A DNA stretch of 64,000 nucleotides from Amyelois transitella (taxonomy: Eukaryota; Arthropoda; Insecta; Lepidoptera; Pyralidae), in NCBI RefSeq assembly GCF_032362555.1, contig NC_083531.1, positions 4,402,001 to 4,466,000 on the forward strand, read 5' to 3'. A model generated the notes under the pieces. The model saw nothing but the letters and a program-made list of their open reading frames with translations, was not told the origin of the DNA and made no database searches. The position numbers and the translations under genes were made by a program. Shown in pieces: positions 1-10,760 of the stretch. Every line of letters begins with the position of its first letter. Positions within the stretch are counted from its first letter, which is position 1.

Positions 1-1460
1 TTTTAATGAAATAACAAATGTCTGTATTTTTTAATCAACGACTAAATATTTAAATCGGTAACTACCGATCGATCGAAATTTTCATAATATTAATTAAAAT
101 TCCGAGCCAATTGAGCATCGAAATGTGCTAATGCTTACTTAGTTAAATATTTATTATATGTAATGAAAACTTAAAATATATACTGCAATTGTCAATTGAA
201 AAACTATGACTTTAATGTTAAAGCATTGTTTGAGTTCAAATTAAATATATTTAATATACTTACTTATAATAAAATCAGTTTATATTGTAGTTATATGTAA
301 TTTTAAGATGTGTTTCATTGTTAGCAATCAATGTCGCTTTTGCACGCTTATAAAATCAAAGTATAATTGAAAATATATAGGTACCTACTTATATTAAAAA
401 GGATTCGTTTGTTTAATTACACTATTGATAACGACATTCAAATTCGGAAAATTGATTCCTTCATATGTTCAGAACTGTCGATGTTAAAAACCTAATTTTA
501 AAAAAATACGATACAAGCCTAAACGCGGGAAATTTTAAGAAAACGATGGATGTTGAAAGGCAAATGGATGTAGAGTCCATACAGCCAACCACATAGCATG
601 TTCATTATTGATAGAATTTTATCATTTTTTTAAAATTAAGACTATGTACCTATAAACTTTTCAATTATGCTTAGCCCATGATGAAATGTTTACTAGTAAG
701 ATGAATTCTATAAAAATTAAATGTTAGTTTTCTAAGGATTGACATTTTAAACCCCAACTGCTTACCGTATTGTTGTAGATATTAATTTGAAATAAATATA
801 AACTGTTGGACTTATTTTTGTGGTTTTATTTTTAGGTAAACCCCAACATTATTAAAAACTAAAGTTTTAATGGCAACATTCGACATTCAAGCTACTTTTA
901 AAATGATATTACAGATGGTATTCCATTTTTTAAATTTTACCATTTACCATCGTAAGGATCACCGCAATAGTATTGGTTGGTATTCAAACTAATGTACTTA
1001 ACTTGGAAAATAAAAAATGGTACATGACCAAAGTGGGATTTGAAACTAACTTAATACGCATCACGCATTTTAACCGGGGATCCTACCGATTATCACGACA
1101 CATTATTAGGACATTTTTTAAAAATTAACTTTGTGGTATTTCAAATTTTGCTATGTACAGTCTTCTAGAACAAGAAGGTTTACAATGTTTTATGCATCCA
1201 ACTACATTGCCGTATTCAGAAGAAAAAGAAAACAAAATGTTATATAAATTAATATTTTATTTCATTGTTCATAATACCTACAGTAAGTATACATAAGACT
1301 GGTCTATGCCGATACATAGATGTGGGTACAATATATTGACACATTTTTTTAAAATATATTTCGTCATGCAGTTATATTGTACTTAGTTAACATTTAAAAA
1401 TGGACGAATTGAAACTAAATTGAAATTAACATTCAACACTAATTTCAATGTTAATTTATA
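1..1460. other. AT-rich flank without recognised gene
   Basis: No convincing ORF or splice-phased exon was found on either strand. About 940-1080 is a degraded piece of repeat family C, recognisable by the phrase near TATTCAAACTAATGTAC that also occurs at 13150-13200, 19915-19940 and 21650. An AATAAA-like signal near 792 could be the 3' end of a plus-strand gene lying upstream of the window, but nothing else supports that. Confidence 0.4.
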
Positions 1461-1727
1461 CTAGCTGTGCCCGCGACTTTGTCCGCGTGGAATAGTTATT
1501 ATGGGCATCATTGAAGCCCTCAAGGATGAATAATTTTCCCCGTTTTCTTTCACATTTTCCATTATTTCTTTGCTCCTTATAGTTGCAGCGTGATGTTATA
1601 TAGCCTAAAGCCTTCCTCGATACATGGTATATTCAACGAAAAAAAATATTTTCAAATAGAACCAACAGTTCCTGAGATTAACGCGTTCAAACAAACAAAC
1701 TCTTCAGCTTTATAATATTAGTATAGA
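1461..1727 (-). mobile_element. Helitron-like non-autonomous element (family E)
   Basis: It reads CTAGCTGTGCCCGCGACTTT at the left, which is the reverse complement of a 3' end with a short GC hairpin followed by CTAG, and ends at the right in a TTTATAATATTAGTATAG-type 5' end. The same two ends recur at 18447-18757 and 31418-31651. The CTAG end and subterminal hairpin fit Helitron ends; classification is inferred. Confidence 0.6.
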
Positions 1728-1950
1728 TTTAAACAAGAAATTACAATACGTCGGATCAGTAAATCTCAAAAAAAATTTTTACTACATGTTTACTACAGTT
1801 AACTTTTCGTGCGAAACTTAATAATTAATAACACATAAATACACCAGATTTAATTAGCTACTTACTTCACAACTAAGTCAGTTATAAGAATATTGTAGAC
1901 TATATACACAGTTCATTCAGCTTTTTGTTACTCTCTCAAAAATTCACCAT

Positions 1951-2166
1951 GCCGTGTGGTTCCCGGCACCAATATAAAAAGAACAGGATCACATTTCCCA
2001 TAATTCTCGTAAGAGGCGACTAAGGGATATGCTTATACACTTAGGATTCTAATTTCAGGCGATGGGCCGGCGACCTGTCACTATTCCAATCTCAATTCAA
2101 CCATAAAGCCAAACAGCTGAACATGGCATACCAGCCTCTTCCATTGGCTCTGTCTACCCCGCAACG
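1951..2166 (+). mobile_element. Family A SINE-like repeat (defines the family)
   Basis: Family A begins GCCGTGTGGTTCCCGGCACC, runs about 265 bp and ends GGATATAGACGTGATTATAT followed by (ATGT)n. The plus orientation used here reads from the GCCGTGTGG end. This copy stops six bases from the TGA of the minus-strand zinc-finger gene, so the 3' UTR of that gene probably starts in it. The (ATGT)n tail suggests a retroposon; no internal RNA polymerase III promoter was identified, so SINE is a working label. Confidence 0.7.
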
Positions 2167-2172
2167 GTTCAT

Positions 2173-5100
2173 TCACGATTCATCCACCAACTGAACACTC
2201 CACGATTCCGTACCGTTATCACCCAACACATACTCCTCTCCGTCTTGTCCAATTATCCTTATCCCCTGTTCCGTAATCACTTGCTCCGTAACAACCTGCT
2301 CGGTCTCCAATGGTTCGTACACAGCACTTGTATCAATCTCCACTTTGACATCGTTCTTCATCAGCCCTATGAGTTCCACGTATTTCTGTTTCTGCTCATC
2401 GGTCATATTCCCCGGATTGTGATTCTTCAAATGGTAATTCAGATGGCTGCTCTGCTTGAACCGCTTCTGACAAATACCACATTGGAACGGTGAGACGTTG
2501 GTGTGAGTTCTCATGTGCTGTTTCAAATGTATCGATTGGCAGAAGGTCTTCGCGCATATCACACAGCGGTACGGCTTCACTTTGGTGTGGATACGGAGAT
2601 GCTGGTCAAGACCCGACTTCTGGGTGAATGCTTTGGTGCAGTACGTGCATTCGAAGGGACGATCACCCGTGTGCATGCGCATGTGTTGTTGAACACCGCC
2701 CTGGAATTGATAAATTTGTTGTTTGTTTGTTTGTTTGTAAATTCTTTATTGTACATAACAAATTATAGGTAATACATAAAAAACATTAAAAAAAATTGTA
2801 TCAGTTTAACAACATTAATTAAGGAGTAATTCAAACACTACTGTTTTTCCTATTTTTATATCAAATACGATAAATAAATCGACATTATGGGAATTCAAAG
2901 ATTCAAAAAAAATCTACATACATATAATCACGTTTATTTGCCTTGCCGGGGTAGACAAGAGCCAACAGTCTTGAAAAGACTGAATGGCCACGTTCAGCTG
3001 ATTGGCTTAATGATAGAATTGAGATTCAAATAGTGACAGGTTGCTAGCTCATCGCCTACAAGAATCCCACATTCATAAGCCTAACCCTTAGTCACCTTTT
3101 ACTACATCCATGGGCAATTTACGGAGTGTACTTATTCTTAAAATGCCGTGAACCACACGGCACCTATACATTATATGAACATGTACTTAAATAGTAAGTA
3201 AATAGAGTATAAATTCACCTGCTGTGTGAACCTCTTGTGGCAAACGCTGCATTGAAACGGCTTCAGCTTCACATGAGCGGTGGACGTGTGGTCGGCCAGC
3301 TCGCGGTTGCTGTTGAAACCGGCGCCGCACACCTGTCGGAGAACGCAAACTGTATCAATATCGACATAGTAGTGTATATTGTATAATATAATATAAGTTT
3401 ATTGCTCAGTTGTATGACGTTTTTGTGTCATTTCCACGCTGGTGTGGTAGCAAAAGTAAAAAATGTGCTTCTAATGATTACCATCCCAGCACAGTTTGTA
3501 ATATTCAATCAAGATAAAGGCTTTAGAGCGTCGGTGGTCAAATTGCGGGGTTGACAGAGCCACCACTCTGCACACCTGGCAGCGCAGCCCCGGGCGGCAC
3601 TATATGTAGACACACTCACATCACACACAAAAGGCGCGCTGAGCTCCCCGACCAGCGGCCGCTCGCACACCTGGCAGCGCAGCACTATATGTAGACACAC
3701 TCACGTCACACACAAAAGGCGCGCTGAGCTCCCCGACCAGCGGCCGCTCGCACACCTGGCAGCGCAGCACTATATGTAGACACACTCACATCACACACAA
3801 AAGGCGCACTGAGCTCCCCGACCAGCGGCCGCTCGCACACCTGGCAGCGCAGCACTATATGTAGACACACTCACGTCACACACAAAAGGCGCGCTGAGCT
3901 CCCCGACCAGCGGCCGCTCGCACACCTGGCAGCGCAGCACTATATGTAGACACACTCACGTCACACACAAAAGGCGCGCTGAGCTCCCCGACCAGCGGCC
4001 GCTCGCACACCTGGCAGCGCAGCACTATATGTAGACACACTCATATCGTCCACATTCCATTCTAAGTTAAATTAATATTGTGAAGTTGACCTTGTTCAAG
4101 AAAATGCTGCAGTGCAGTTTGTTACCGCTTCCTCTGCACTGGCACTTCTGAAGCGGCAGAAAACTTAGTTATTAAGTAATTCATTTGACGTCAACCAATG
4201 TTGTTAAACCGTACGTTTTGACAATTATTAAGCGATATATAGCATCCTATAGTAATGAATAAAAAATTTGAATTTGAATATATATATATATACAAACTCA
4301 CGTCACACACAAAAGGCGCGCTGAGCTCCCCGACCAGCGGCCGCTCGCACACCTGGCAGCGCAGCACTATATGTAGACACACTCACGTCACACACAAAAG
4401 GCGCGCTGAGCTCCCCGACCAGCGGCCGCTCGCACACCTGGCAGCGCAGCACTATATGTAGACACACTCACGTCACACACAAAAGGCGCGCTGAGCTCCC
4501 CGACCAGCGGCCGCTCGCACACCTGGCAGCGCAGCACTATATGTAGACACACTCACGTCACACACAAAAGGCGCGCTGAGCTCCCCGACCAGCGGCCGCT
4601 CGCACACCTGGCAGCGCAGCACTATATGTAGACACACTCACGTCACACACAAAAGGCGCGCTGAGCTCCCCGACCAGCGGCCGCTCGCACACCTGGCAGC
4701 GCAGCACTATATGTAGACACACTCACGTCACACACAAAAGGCGCGCTGAGCTCCCCGACCAGCGGCCGCTCGCACACCTGGCAGCGCAGCACTATATGTA
4801 GACACACTCACGTCACACACAAAAGGCGCGCTGAGCTCCCCGACCAGCGGCCGCTCGCACACCTGGCAGCGCAGCACTATATGTAGACACACTCACGTCA
4901 CACACAAAAGGCGCGCTGAGCTCCCCGACCAGCGGCCGCTCGCACACCTGGCAGCGCAGCACTATATGTAGACACACTCACATCACACACAAAAGGCGCG
5001 CTGAGCTCCCCGACCAGCGGCCGCTCGCACACCTGGCAGCGCAGCACTATATGTAGACACACTCACATCACACACAAAAGGCGCGCTGAGCTCCCCGACC

Positions 5101-8100
5101 AGCGGCCGCTCGCACACCTGGCAGCGCAGCACTATATGTAGACACACTCACGTCACACACAAAAGGCGCGCTGAGCTCCCCGACCAGCGGCCGCTCGCAC
5201 ACCTGGCAGCGCAGCACTATATGTAGACACACTCACGTCACACACAAAAGGCGCGCTGAGCTCCCCGACCAGCGGCCGCTCGCACACCTGGCAGCGCAGC
5301 ACTATATGTAGACACACTCACGTCACACACAAAAGGCGCGCTGAGCTCCCCGACCAGCGGCCGCTCGCACACCTGACAGCGCAGCACTATATGTAGACAC
5401 ACTCATATCGTCCACATTCCATTCTAAGTTAAATTAATATTGTGAAGTTGACCTTGTTCAAGAAAATGCTGCAGTGCAGTTTGTTACCGCTTCCTCTGCA
5501 CTGGCACTTCTGAAGCGGCAGTAAACTTATTAAGTAATTCATTTGACGTCAACCAATGTTGTTAAACCGTACGTTTTGACAATTATTAAGCGATATATAG
5601 CATCCTATAGTAATGAATAAAAAATTTGAATTTGAATATATATATATACAAACTCACGTCACACACAAAAGGCGCGCTGAGCTCCCCGACCAGCGGCCGC
5701 TCGCACACCTGGCAGCGCAGCCCCCGGCGGCGCGCCGCGTGCTCGTCGCGGAAGTGCGCCGAGTAGGCGCAGCACGAGAAGAATATCTGATGGCACGTGC
5801 CATCCGCCACCAGCGTCGAAGGCTGAAGGCACTCGAACGGGCCGCTGCGATACAAATACCATAGATACATACATATAATCAGGTCTATATCCCTTGCTAC
5901 AGGTAGTTCAGCTAGTTCTACATTCATTCATGTTTTTTAATGTAGAAAATGTGCATTCGTCCGTGATTTAGATTTAAGAGATCTATATTTGAACATTGAC
6001 GTCCGATGAAAATGCTGCAGTGTAGTTTGTTCCGCCGCTTCTTCTACACATACGCTTTGGAAGCGGTAGTAGTTATAATTAGATTTAAGTGATGTGACGT
6101 CAATATGTGATACTTTGTATCCAATTATGAAATCTATTCTATTCTATCGTTAAGCCAAACAGGTGAGCGTGGCTTATCAGTCTTTTTAAGACTACTGACT
6201 CTGTCTACCCGCAAGGGATATAGACTTTTATGTATGTGTATGTATGTATGTAGATTTAGAAGTAACAAAATTGAGACTAACGTTGGGATATACATACATA
6301 CATATCACGTCTATATAAACTGATGCCATTCATCAATGAGAACGCCTATTTATGACTTAAAGGTACCAAAAAGTCGTATATACAGATCGAAAGAGATATT
6401 TTTTTCTTATATTTAATTTATTTTATTATCTTACTGGTAAAAAAGGTGTAAATCCTGATGTCAGATAAGGGCATTTTAGTTATACCACGGCAGTGTGTAT
6501 GTATGTATGTATGTAAATTAAGAAGTAACAAAAGACTTACGTGATAACTGTAGGCTCCGGCTCCTTCTTAGCCCTCGGCGGTTTCTCCTCCCGCCTCCTC
6601 TTAGGCGGCGCCGGCGCATCCTCAGACTTTATGATGATGTAGCTCACGTCCTCGGAAGCCAAGCTCATCAGGTTCTGAGGGCCCATGTACGAGAGCAGCT
6701 TCTCGGTGTTCAGCCGTATGGCTTTATGCTTGTCGGATTCTAGTTGATGTTGTATCTGCTTTTTTGTCTGCCGAGTGGAAAGTATTTTTGTTCATTAGGT
6801 GATTTTAAAATTTCGTGTAGCATTATACTGTTTAGTCCCTTTTGCCGTGTGGTTCCCGGCACCAAAACAAAAAGAATAGGACCATCTCTTTCCAACAGTC
6901 ATGAAAAGACTGATAGGCCACGTTGAACTGTTTAGCTTATTGACAGAATTAAGATACAAATAGTGACAGATTGCTAACCAATGAAAAAATGAATATAACC
7001 ACTCCATCACATTCCCATGGATATCGTTAAAGGCGACTAAGGGATAGGCTTATAAACTTGGGATTCTTCTATTAGGAATATCTGACTAATAGTCAACTCA
7101 CAAGGCACAAGCAAAGCATAGCAAAGCCATTTTTGCATTATTGCCATCCCAATTCAGGGCAAAACCTCGGCCTTTTTGGATGTAAATTGTCATATTTTAA
7201 TTTGTATTTTTTACCAAAGAAACATTTTTTCTTTCTCTCTTAACAAATATTATGCCATATCAAGTAGACCCCCTGAATGGAGGGCATTAGGCCAGGTTAT
7301 GAACACACTCACGGTTTTATCCAAGATCTGCAGCCAGGCCTCCTCCTCTCCGCCGAGGTAGACCGCAATGTGCTCCATTCGGACGTGGTTCCGGAGCGCT
7401 ACGACGCTCGCGAAGCCCTTCCCGCACACCTTGCATGCCACCTGGTCATCGTCATCGGGAATTTCTAGCTCCTTCTGCAAATTAATGATATTAACTGATA
7501 ATATATATATTTATTAATGTTGAATCTTTCCCATGGATGTCATAACAGGCAACTAAATAAATAAATATATACGTGACAAATTACACAGATTGAGTAAGCC
7601 TCGAAGTAAGTTCGAGACTTGTGTTACGAGATACTAACTCATCAACGATACTATATCTTATAATAGATACTTATGTATATAGATAAACATCCAAGACCTA
7701 GGCCAATCAGAAAAAGTTCTTTTCTCATTGTGCCCTGACCGGAATTCGAACCCGGGACCTCTGGTGTCGCAGACAAGGGTACCACCGCTGCGCCACATAG
7801 GCCATTTAACTAAGGGATACACTAATACACATGGGATTCTTCTTTTAGGCGATGGGCTAACAACCTGTCACTATTTGAATTAGAATTCCATCATTCGGCC
7901 ATACAATATGGCCGTTCGGTCTTTTCAAGATGAATGTGGATGAAGCAAAAGAATACAATAGGCCATGACTATCAGTCTTTTCAAGACTGTTGGCTCTGTC
8001 TACCCTGCAAGGAATATAGACGTGATTATATGTATGAATGTATATATTGGTTGTATGAACTGCTATGAAAACACACTTTGATATACTCCTAGATATATTT

Positions 8101-8263
8101 TAAATGGAAAACAGAAGTACTGATGTGTTGATCAAAACTGATTCGATCGAGCTGTTTCAAGCTCTTAATGTAAATACACAAACTTCTATGTCAAAGCTGA
8201 CTATGTATCACTCACCTTTATCTTCACATTGTTAGGCACTACATTCACCATCCTCACAGACAT
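2173..8263 (-). CDS. C2H2 zinc-finger protein, 7 coding exons, ~421 aa
   Basis: Probable nuclear DNA-binding protein. Coding exons on the minus strand are 8216-8263, 7313-7474, 6541-6767, 5658-5844, 3219-3332 and 2173-2700, with GT/AG sites and consistent phases (0,0,2,0,0); the ATG-containing exon also has an acceptor 7 bp upstream of the ATG, at 8271-8273, so a 5' UTR exon precedes it. The predicted protein has a lone N-terminal finger (CKVCGKGF...H...H), an acidic and basic linker with AAARRR-like and KRRRE stretches, a Cys-rich piece with C-x2-C-x13-C-x2-C, a finger split over exons 5 and 6 (VCD joined to VCGAGF), then four canonical fingers in the last two exons and a short acidic tail. 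Intron 5 (3333-5657) holds the tandem array made from exon 5. No orthologue name recognised. Alternative: array copies may be spliced in as extra cassettes. Confidence 0.85.
2917..3162 (-). mobile_element. Family A repeat in last intron of zinc-finger gene 1
   Basis: It starts at the (CATA)n side and ends ACCACACGGCA, so it is antisense to the family A orientation. It lies wholly in the intron between exons 3219-3332 and 2173-2700. Confidence 0.7.
3530..4038 (-). repeat. 85-bp exon-derived tandem array, block 1
   Basis: There are five complete 85-bp units starting at 3614, 3699, 3784, 3869 and 3954, preceded by a diverged partial unit. Each unit, read on the minus strand, contains the last 65 nt of exon 5658-5844 (ending ...TTTTGTGTGTGAC), its GTGAGT donor and 14 further bases including CTACATATAG. 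The block ends at ACTCATATCG, where a LINE tail begins. Confidence 0.95.
4039..4295 (+). mobile_element. LINE 3' tail (family D) between array blocks
   Basis: Family D runs from GTCCACATTCCATTCTAAG through AATGCTGCAGTGCAGTTTGT to an A-rich tail with AATGAATAAAAAATTTGAAT and a TA run. It looks like the 3' UTR of a non-LTR retrotransposon. An almost identical copy stands at 5401-5651 in the same position relative to the second array block, so insertion came before a larger duplication. Confidence 0.7.
4296..5400 (-). repeat. 85-bp exon-derived tandem array, block 2
   Basis: Thirteen perfect-length 85-bp units start at 4296, 4381, 4466 and so on to 5316. Units are almost identical; differences include CACATCAC for CACGTCAC at the donor side (units at 4976 and 5061), which is synonymous in the exon frame, and one CTGACAG change in the last unit. 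Each unit keeps a CTGCCAG acceptor-like site, a 51-nt phase-0 open stretch (17 residues from VCERP to FVCD) and a GTGAGT donor. Confidence 0.95.
5401..5651 (+). mobile_element. LINE 3' tail (family D), second copy
   Basis: Near-identical to 4039-4295. It ends a few bases from the donor of the genuine exon 5658-5844, so that exon's intron begins in element sequence. Confidence 0.7.
5940..6148 (+). mobile_element. LINE 3' tail (family D, subtype 2)
   Basis: It shares the CTGCAGTGTAGTTTGTTCCG core and the GATGTGACGTCAATA block, and ends in TTGTATCCAATTATGAAAT followed by CTATTCTATT, a variant of the family D tail. It lies in the intron between exons 5658-5844 and 6541-6767. Confidence 0.6.
6149..6252 (+). 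mobile_element. Family A fragment, 3' part
   Basis: The last ~100 bp of family A, from TTAAGCCAAACAG to (GTAT)n, directly abuts the family D tail. Confidence 0.6.
6844..7085 (+). mobile_element. Rearranged family A copy
   Basis: The first 50 bp read in plus orientation, about 6893-6990 reads in the reverse orientation, and 6998-7085 returns to plus. This is either two nested copies or an internal inversion. Confidence 0.6.
7556..7806 (-). mobile_element. tRNA-derived SINE (family B)
   Basis: The right end, read on the minus strand, is a tRNA-like head with GGCGCAGCGGTGGTACCC (A box region) and GGGTTCGAATTCCGG (B box region). The body ends at the left in an AAATAAATA tail. It is a SINE rather than a tRNA gene because there is no foldable 3' acceptor half and the same body recurs at 12880, 18790 and 35050. 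Confidence 0.75.
7809..8045 (+). mobile_element. Family A repeat, 5' truncated
   Basis: It starts at the AAGGGATA block of the family and ends in GACGTGATTATATGTATG; it lies in the first coding intron of the zinc-finger gene. Confidence 0.65.
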
Positions 8264-8655
8264 TTTGGAGCTGAAACAAGGATGATTTAAATCTCTAGAG
8301 ATCTCTTGATGTGCTTTATTATTGCTAAGGTTCGAAAGTCAGCAATGATCGCTCTCGGAAGTTTTCAAAAGAGAATTAAAGACTATTCTGAGCAATGAAA
8401 CAAGTTGACCAAAATATATTTAAGAAAGGTAATTTACGTGTTGCATAATGAGACACCAATTACAATTGATAATTCTAATGGCACGACATAATATATCTAT
8501 ACAAGAATTTTATTCGAAAAATACATCCTTTAGCGGGAATAATAATGTCAAAAATATACTTTTTTTAGGCTATGGACCATGGTTTATGTGTTCGTAAAAA
8601 AACTATGACGACGTAGGTATTGATTTTCACTGCAATACAATCAAGCTTTACTTAC

Positions 8656-8760
8656 CGAAATTTTACACACTTAACCACAATACAATCCACAAAAACAATG
8701 AAAAATATCAAAACAATCTTGAGAAACTACTACTTTCTTCGCCAAACATTGATAGGCGAT
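8656..8760 (-). promoter_or_regulatory. Probable 5' UTR exon and promoter region of zinc-finger gene 1
   Basis: On the minus strand the sequence AATTTCG is followed by a consensus donor GTAAGTA at 8650-8655, and the first coding exon has its own acceptor seven bases before its ATG. A short untranslated first exon upstream is therefore likely. The transcription start is not defined; no clear TATA box was seen. Confidence 0.4.
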
Positions 8761-10760
8761 TGTTTTTTTTTTAATTAAAAAAAAGAAATCGAAAAAGAAA
8801 AAATTAAAAACATAGTGATTTCAAAAAGATGTCAAATTTTATTTGACATTTACGTACCTGCTATTTTAGATTTCACAGAACAAAATTCCTCAGACAATTC
8901 CGCATTAACCCAACAATAATCACGTACAAAATAAAGGAAATATGTATGTTACACAGGCGTGGCTTCTAAATAGCTTGGGCCGCCATTTTGAAATGTGATC
9001 ATTCGTTGAATCATGACATGCATGGTATGGTGATGTGCTTTGAGTACTCGGTACTTGTAGATGGGGATATAAAAAAAAAACTAATTTTACATTAATTCCG
9101 ACTACACTATTGATCCAGTTGTTATATCTCAGAAAATTAAATATTTATTGTAATAATAAAATAGTTACTTATGGCACACAAATGTTTTATATCCTTGCCT
9201 CACGGTAAGACTAAAAAAAATTCACGTCACCGTCAATCACAGCTGTCAACTGTAAAACGGTCAGTCAGTGTTGCCATCTTAGCGCTTTTGGGTCTACATC
9301 TATCGCCTTGTCCAGTCAAAATAGACCAAAAAATACTGACCGTTTGCGAAAAAAATGCAAAAAAACTGATTTTTTACTGATTTATAGCAAAAAAGGTCAA
9401 ATAAAAGTTGTATATCATCAGAATTCTTATTTAAGCAACTGTTAAATACCCAGTAAGAAGAGGAAGAAAGCGAAGAATTTATAGTTGAAGTTGAATTTGA
9501 CGAGTATCAATCGGATGAAAATTTCTTTCAATATAATTTTTTTGACCTTTGACAACGAATAACTTTTTTAGCAAGCATGGGATCGACGGGGACTTTTGAC
9601 ATATTATTTGTATTCATATATTAGAGGTTTGTACCAATTTTGAGCTCTATGCGAATTGTTGCAACCTGACATGTCTATTTTGACTGGACTATAGGTTTGA
9701 ATAGGTACTCAAAAATATTAGAGATTTTTTTAAGGATTCGAGTATAATGTTTTTACTAACTGACATAGGTATAATCAAATAGATAACAAATCTGATGTTT
9801 CCTCGTAGTCCCAGGATAAGTCAAGGGCGGCGTTGCGTTAATACTATAAAGAAAAAGCACAATTTTGTATTTTTAAATGTTTTTTATTAAATTTGTAGTA
9901 GTACAAGTAACAAAATTAAAAATTTTGAAATACCCACGTCATAATGGTTTAAATGTACCAACCTATCTACTCTAAACGATGAAATTGGTTTCATAAAGAA
10001 ATGTCTACTAAAGCGCCCCCTGATGAATTATTGACGTAAAACCTATCTAACAATATGTAGCAATTTAATCCAAACCCATCACTGAAAACCGCATTAAAAT
10101 CGGACTAGTGGTTTTGAAGATAAATGGAACGAAAGTTTCGTCGACGCGCGGGCCCCCGCCACGCCGCCGTCATGTCGCACCCCACCTCACCGCTCTCGCC
10201 CCGCATCCGTTTCGAGTTCTGTTATTAGTTTGCGGAACCAGAAGCAGAAACGGAACTGAAAAAACATGCGGAACTTCTGCAGATGCAGAAGCGGAAGCAG
10301 AGTTCTGTTGCAACACTAAGTGATAGCATGTCTTTCCTAGATGCTGGTTCGTCAATGTCTTGGTAGATACTAAGAAATTTCCTTTATTTTTTTTTATTTC
10401 AAAACTCCCAAGTTCAATAAATCAATTTCTATTCATTGCTTTGTTTTATTAATTCTTTGAAAACTTTACCATTCTCTCTTTCCCTCTCATCTTTGTGTAA
10501 CCCGTTCCCGCCTTGTTTCCACTCCACTTTGATTCGGAGCGTGGTTCGACGCGCAATAAGGTTGATTCCTTGTTAAATCAATAAAGCTGTTGCTATGAAT
10601 CAAACAAAACTTATATAATTCCCTAGTTTCCTGCATCTCTCTCAACTTTGTTCCCAGTTGTACACACAGCGTCTCTTTTACAATTATCTTTTTACTTCGT
10701 TCGGTATTCTTAGTTTATCAATAGGCTCGGATATTTTCTTCGGCGTATCCCCAAACAAAA
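8761..10760. other. Intergenic region between divergent genes 1 and 2
   Basis: AT-rich, no supported coding exon. 10000-10100 resembles a repeat phrase (AAAACCGCATTAAAATCGG) also present near 40610 and 40755. 10145-10320 is GC-rich with GAAGC-type short tandem repeats. The last ~60 bases before the ATG at 10761 are the likely 5' UTR of the dynein light chain gene. Confidence 0.4.

Noticed and set aside
4296-5400. CRISPR-like regular array
   Set aside because: Units are contiguous 85-bp tandem copies with no unique spacers, derived from a eukaryotic exon.
7730-7806. tRNA genes at this and similar sites (13040-13110, 18975-19050, 35220-35292, 36425-36516, 46860-46900)
   Set aside because: A and B box motifs exist but no acceptor stem closes the molecule, and the same SINE body follows in several copies.
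9171-9380. 69-residue plus ORF starting MAHKCFISLPH
   Set aside because: No domain, no splice context and surrounded by AT-rich non-coding sequence.
10108-10355. Opposed ORFs in the GC-rich segment before DNAL1
   Set aside because: They arise from GAAGC-type short repeats and lack splice sites leading to the DNAL1 frame.
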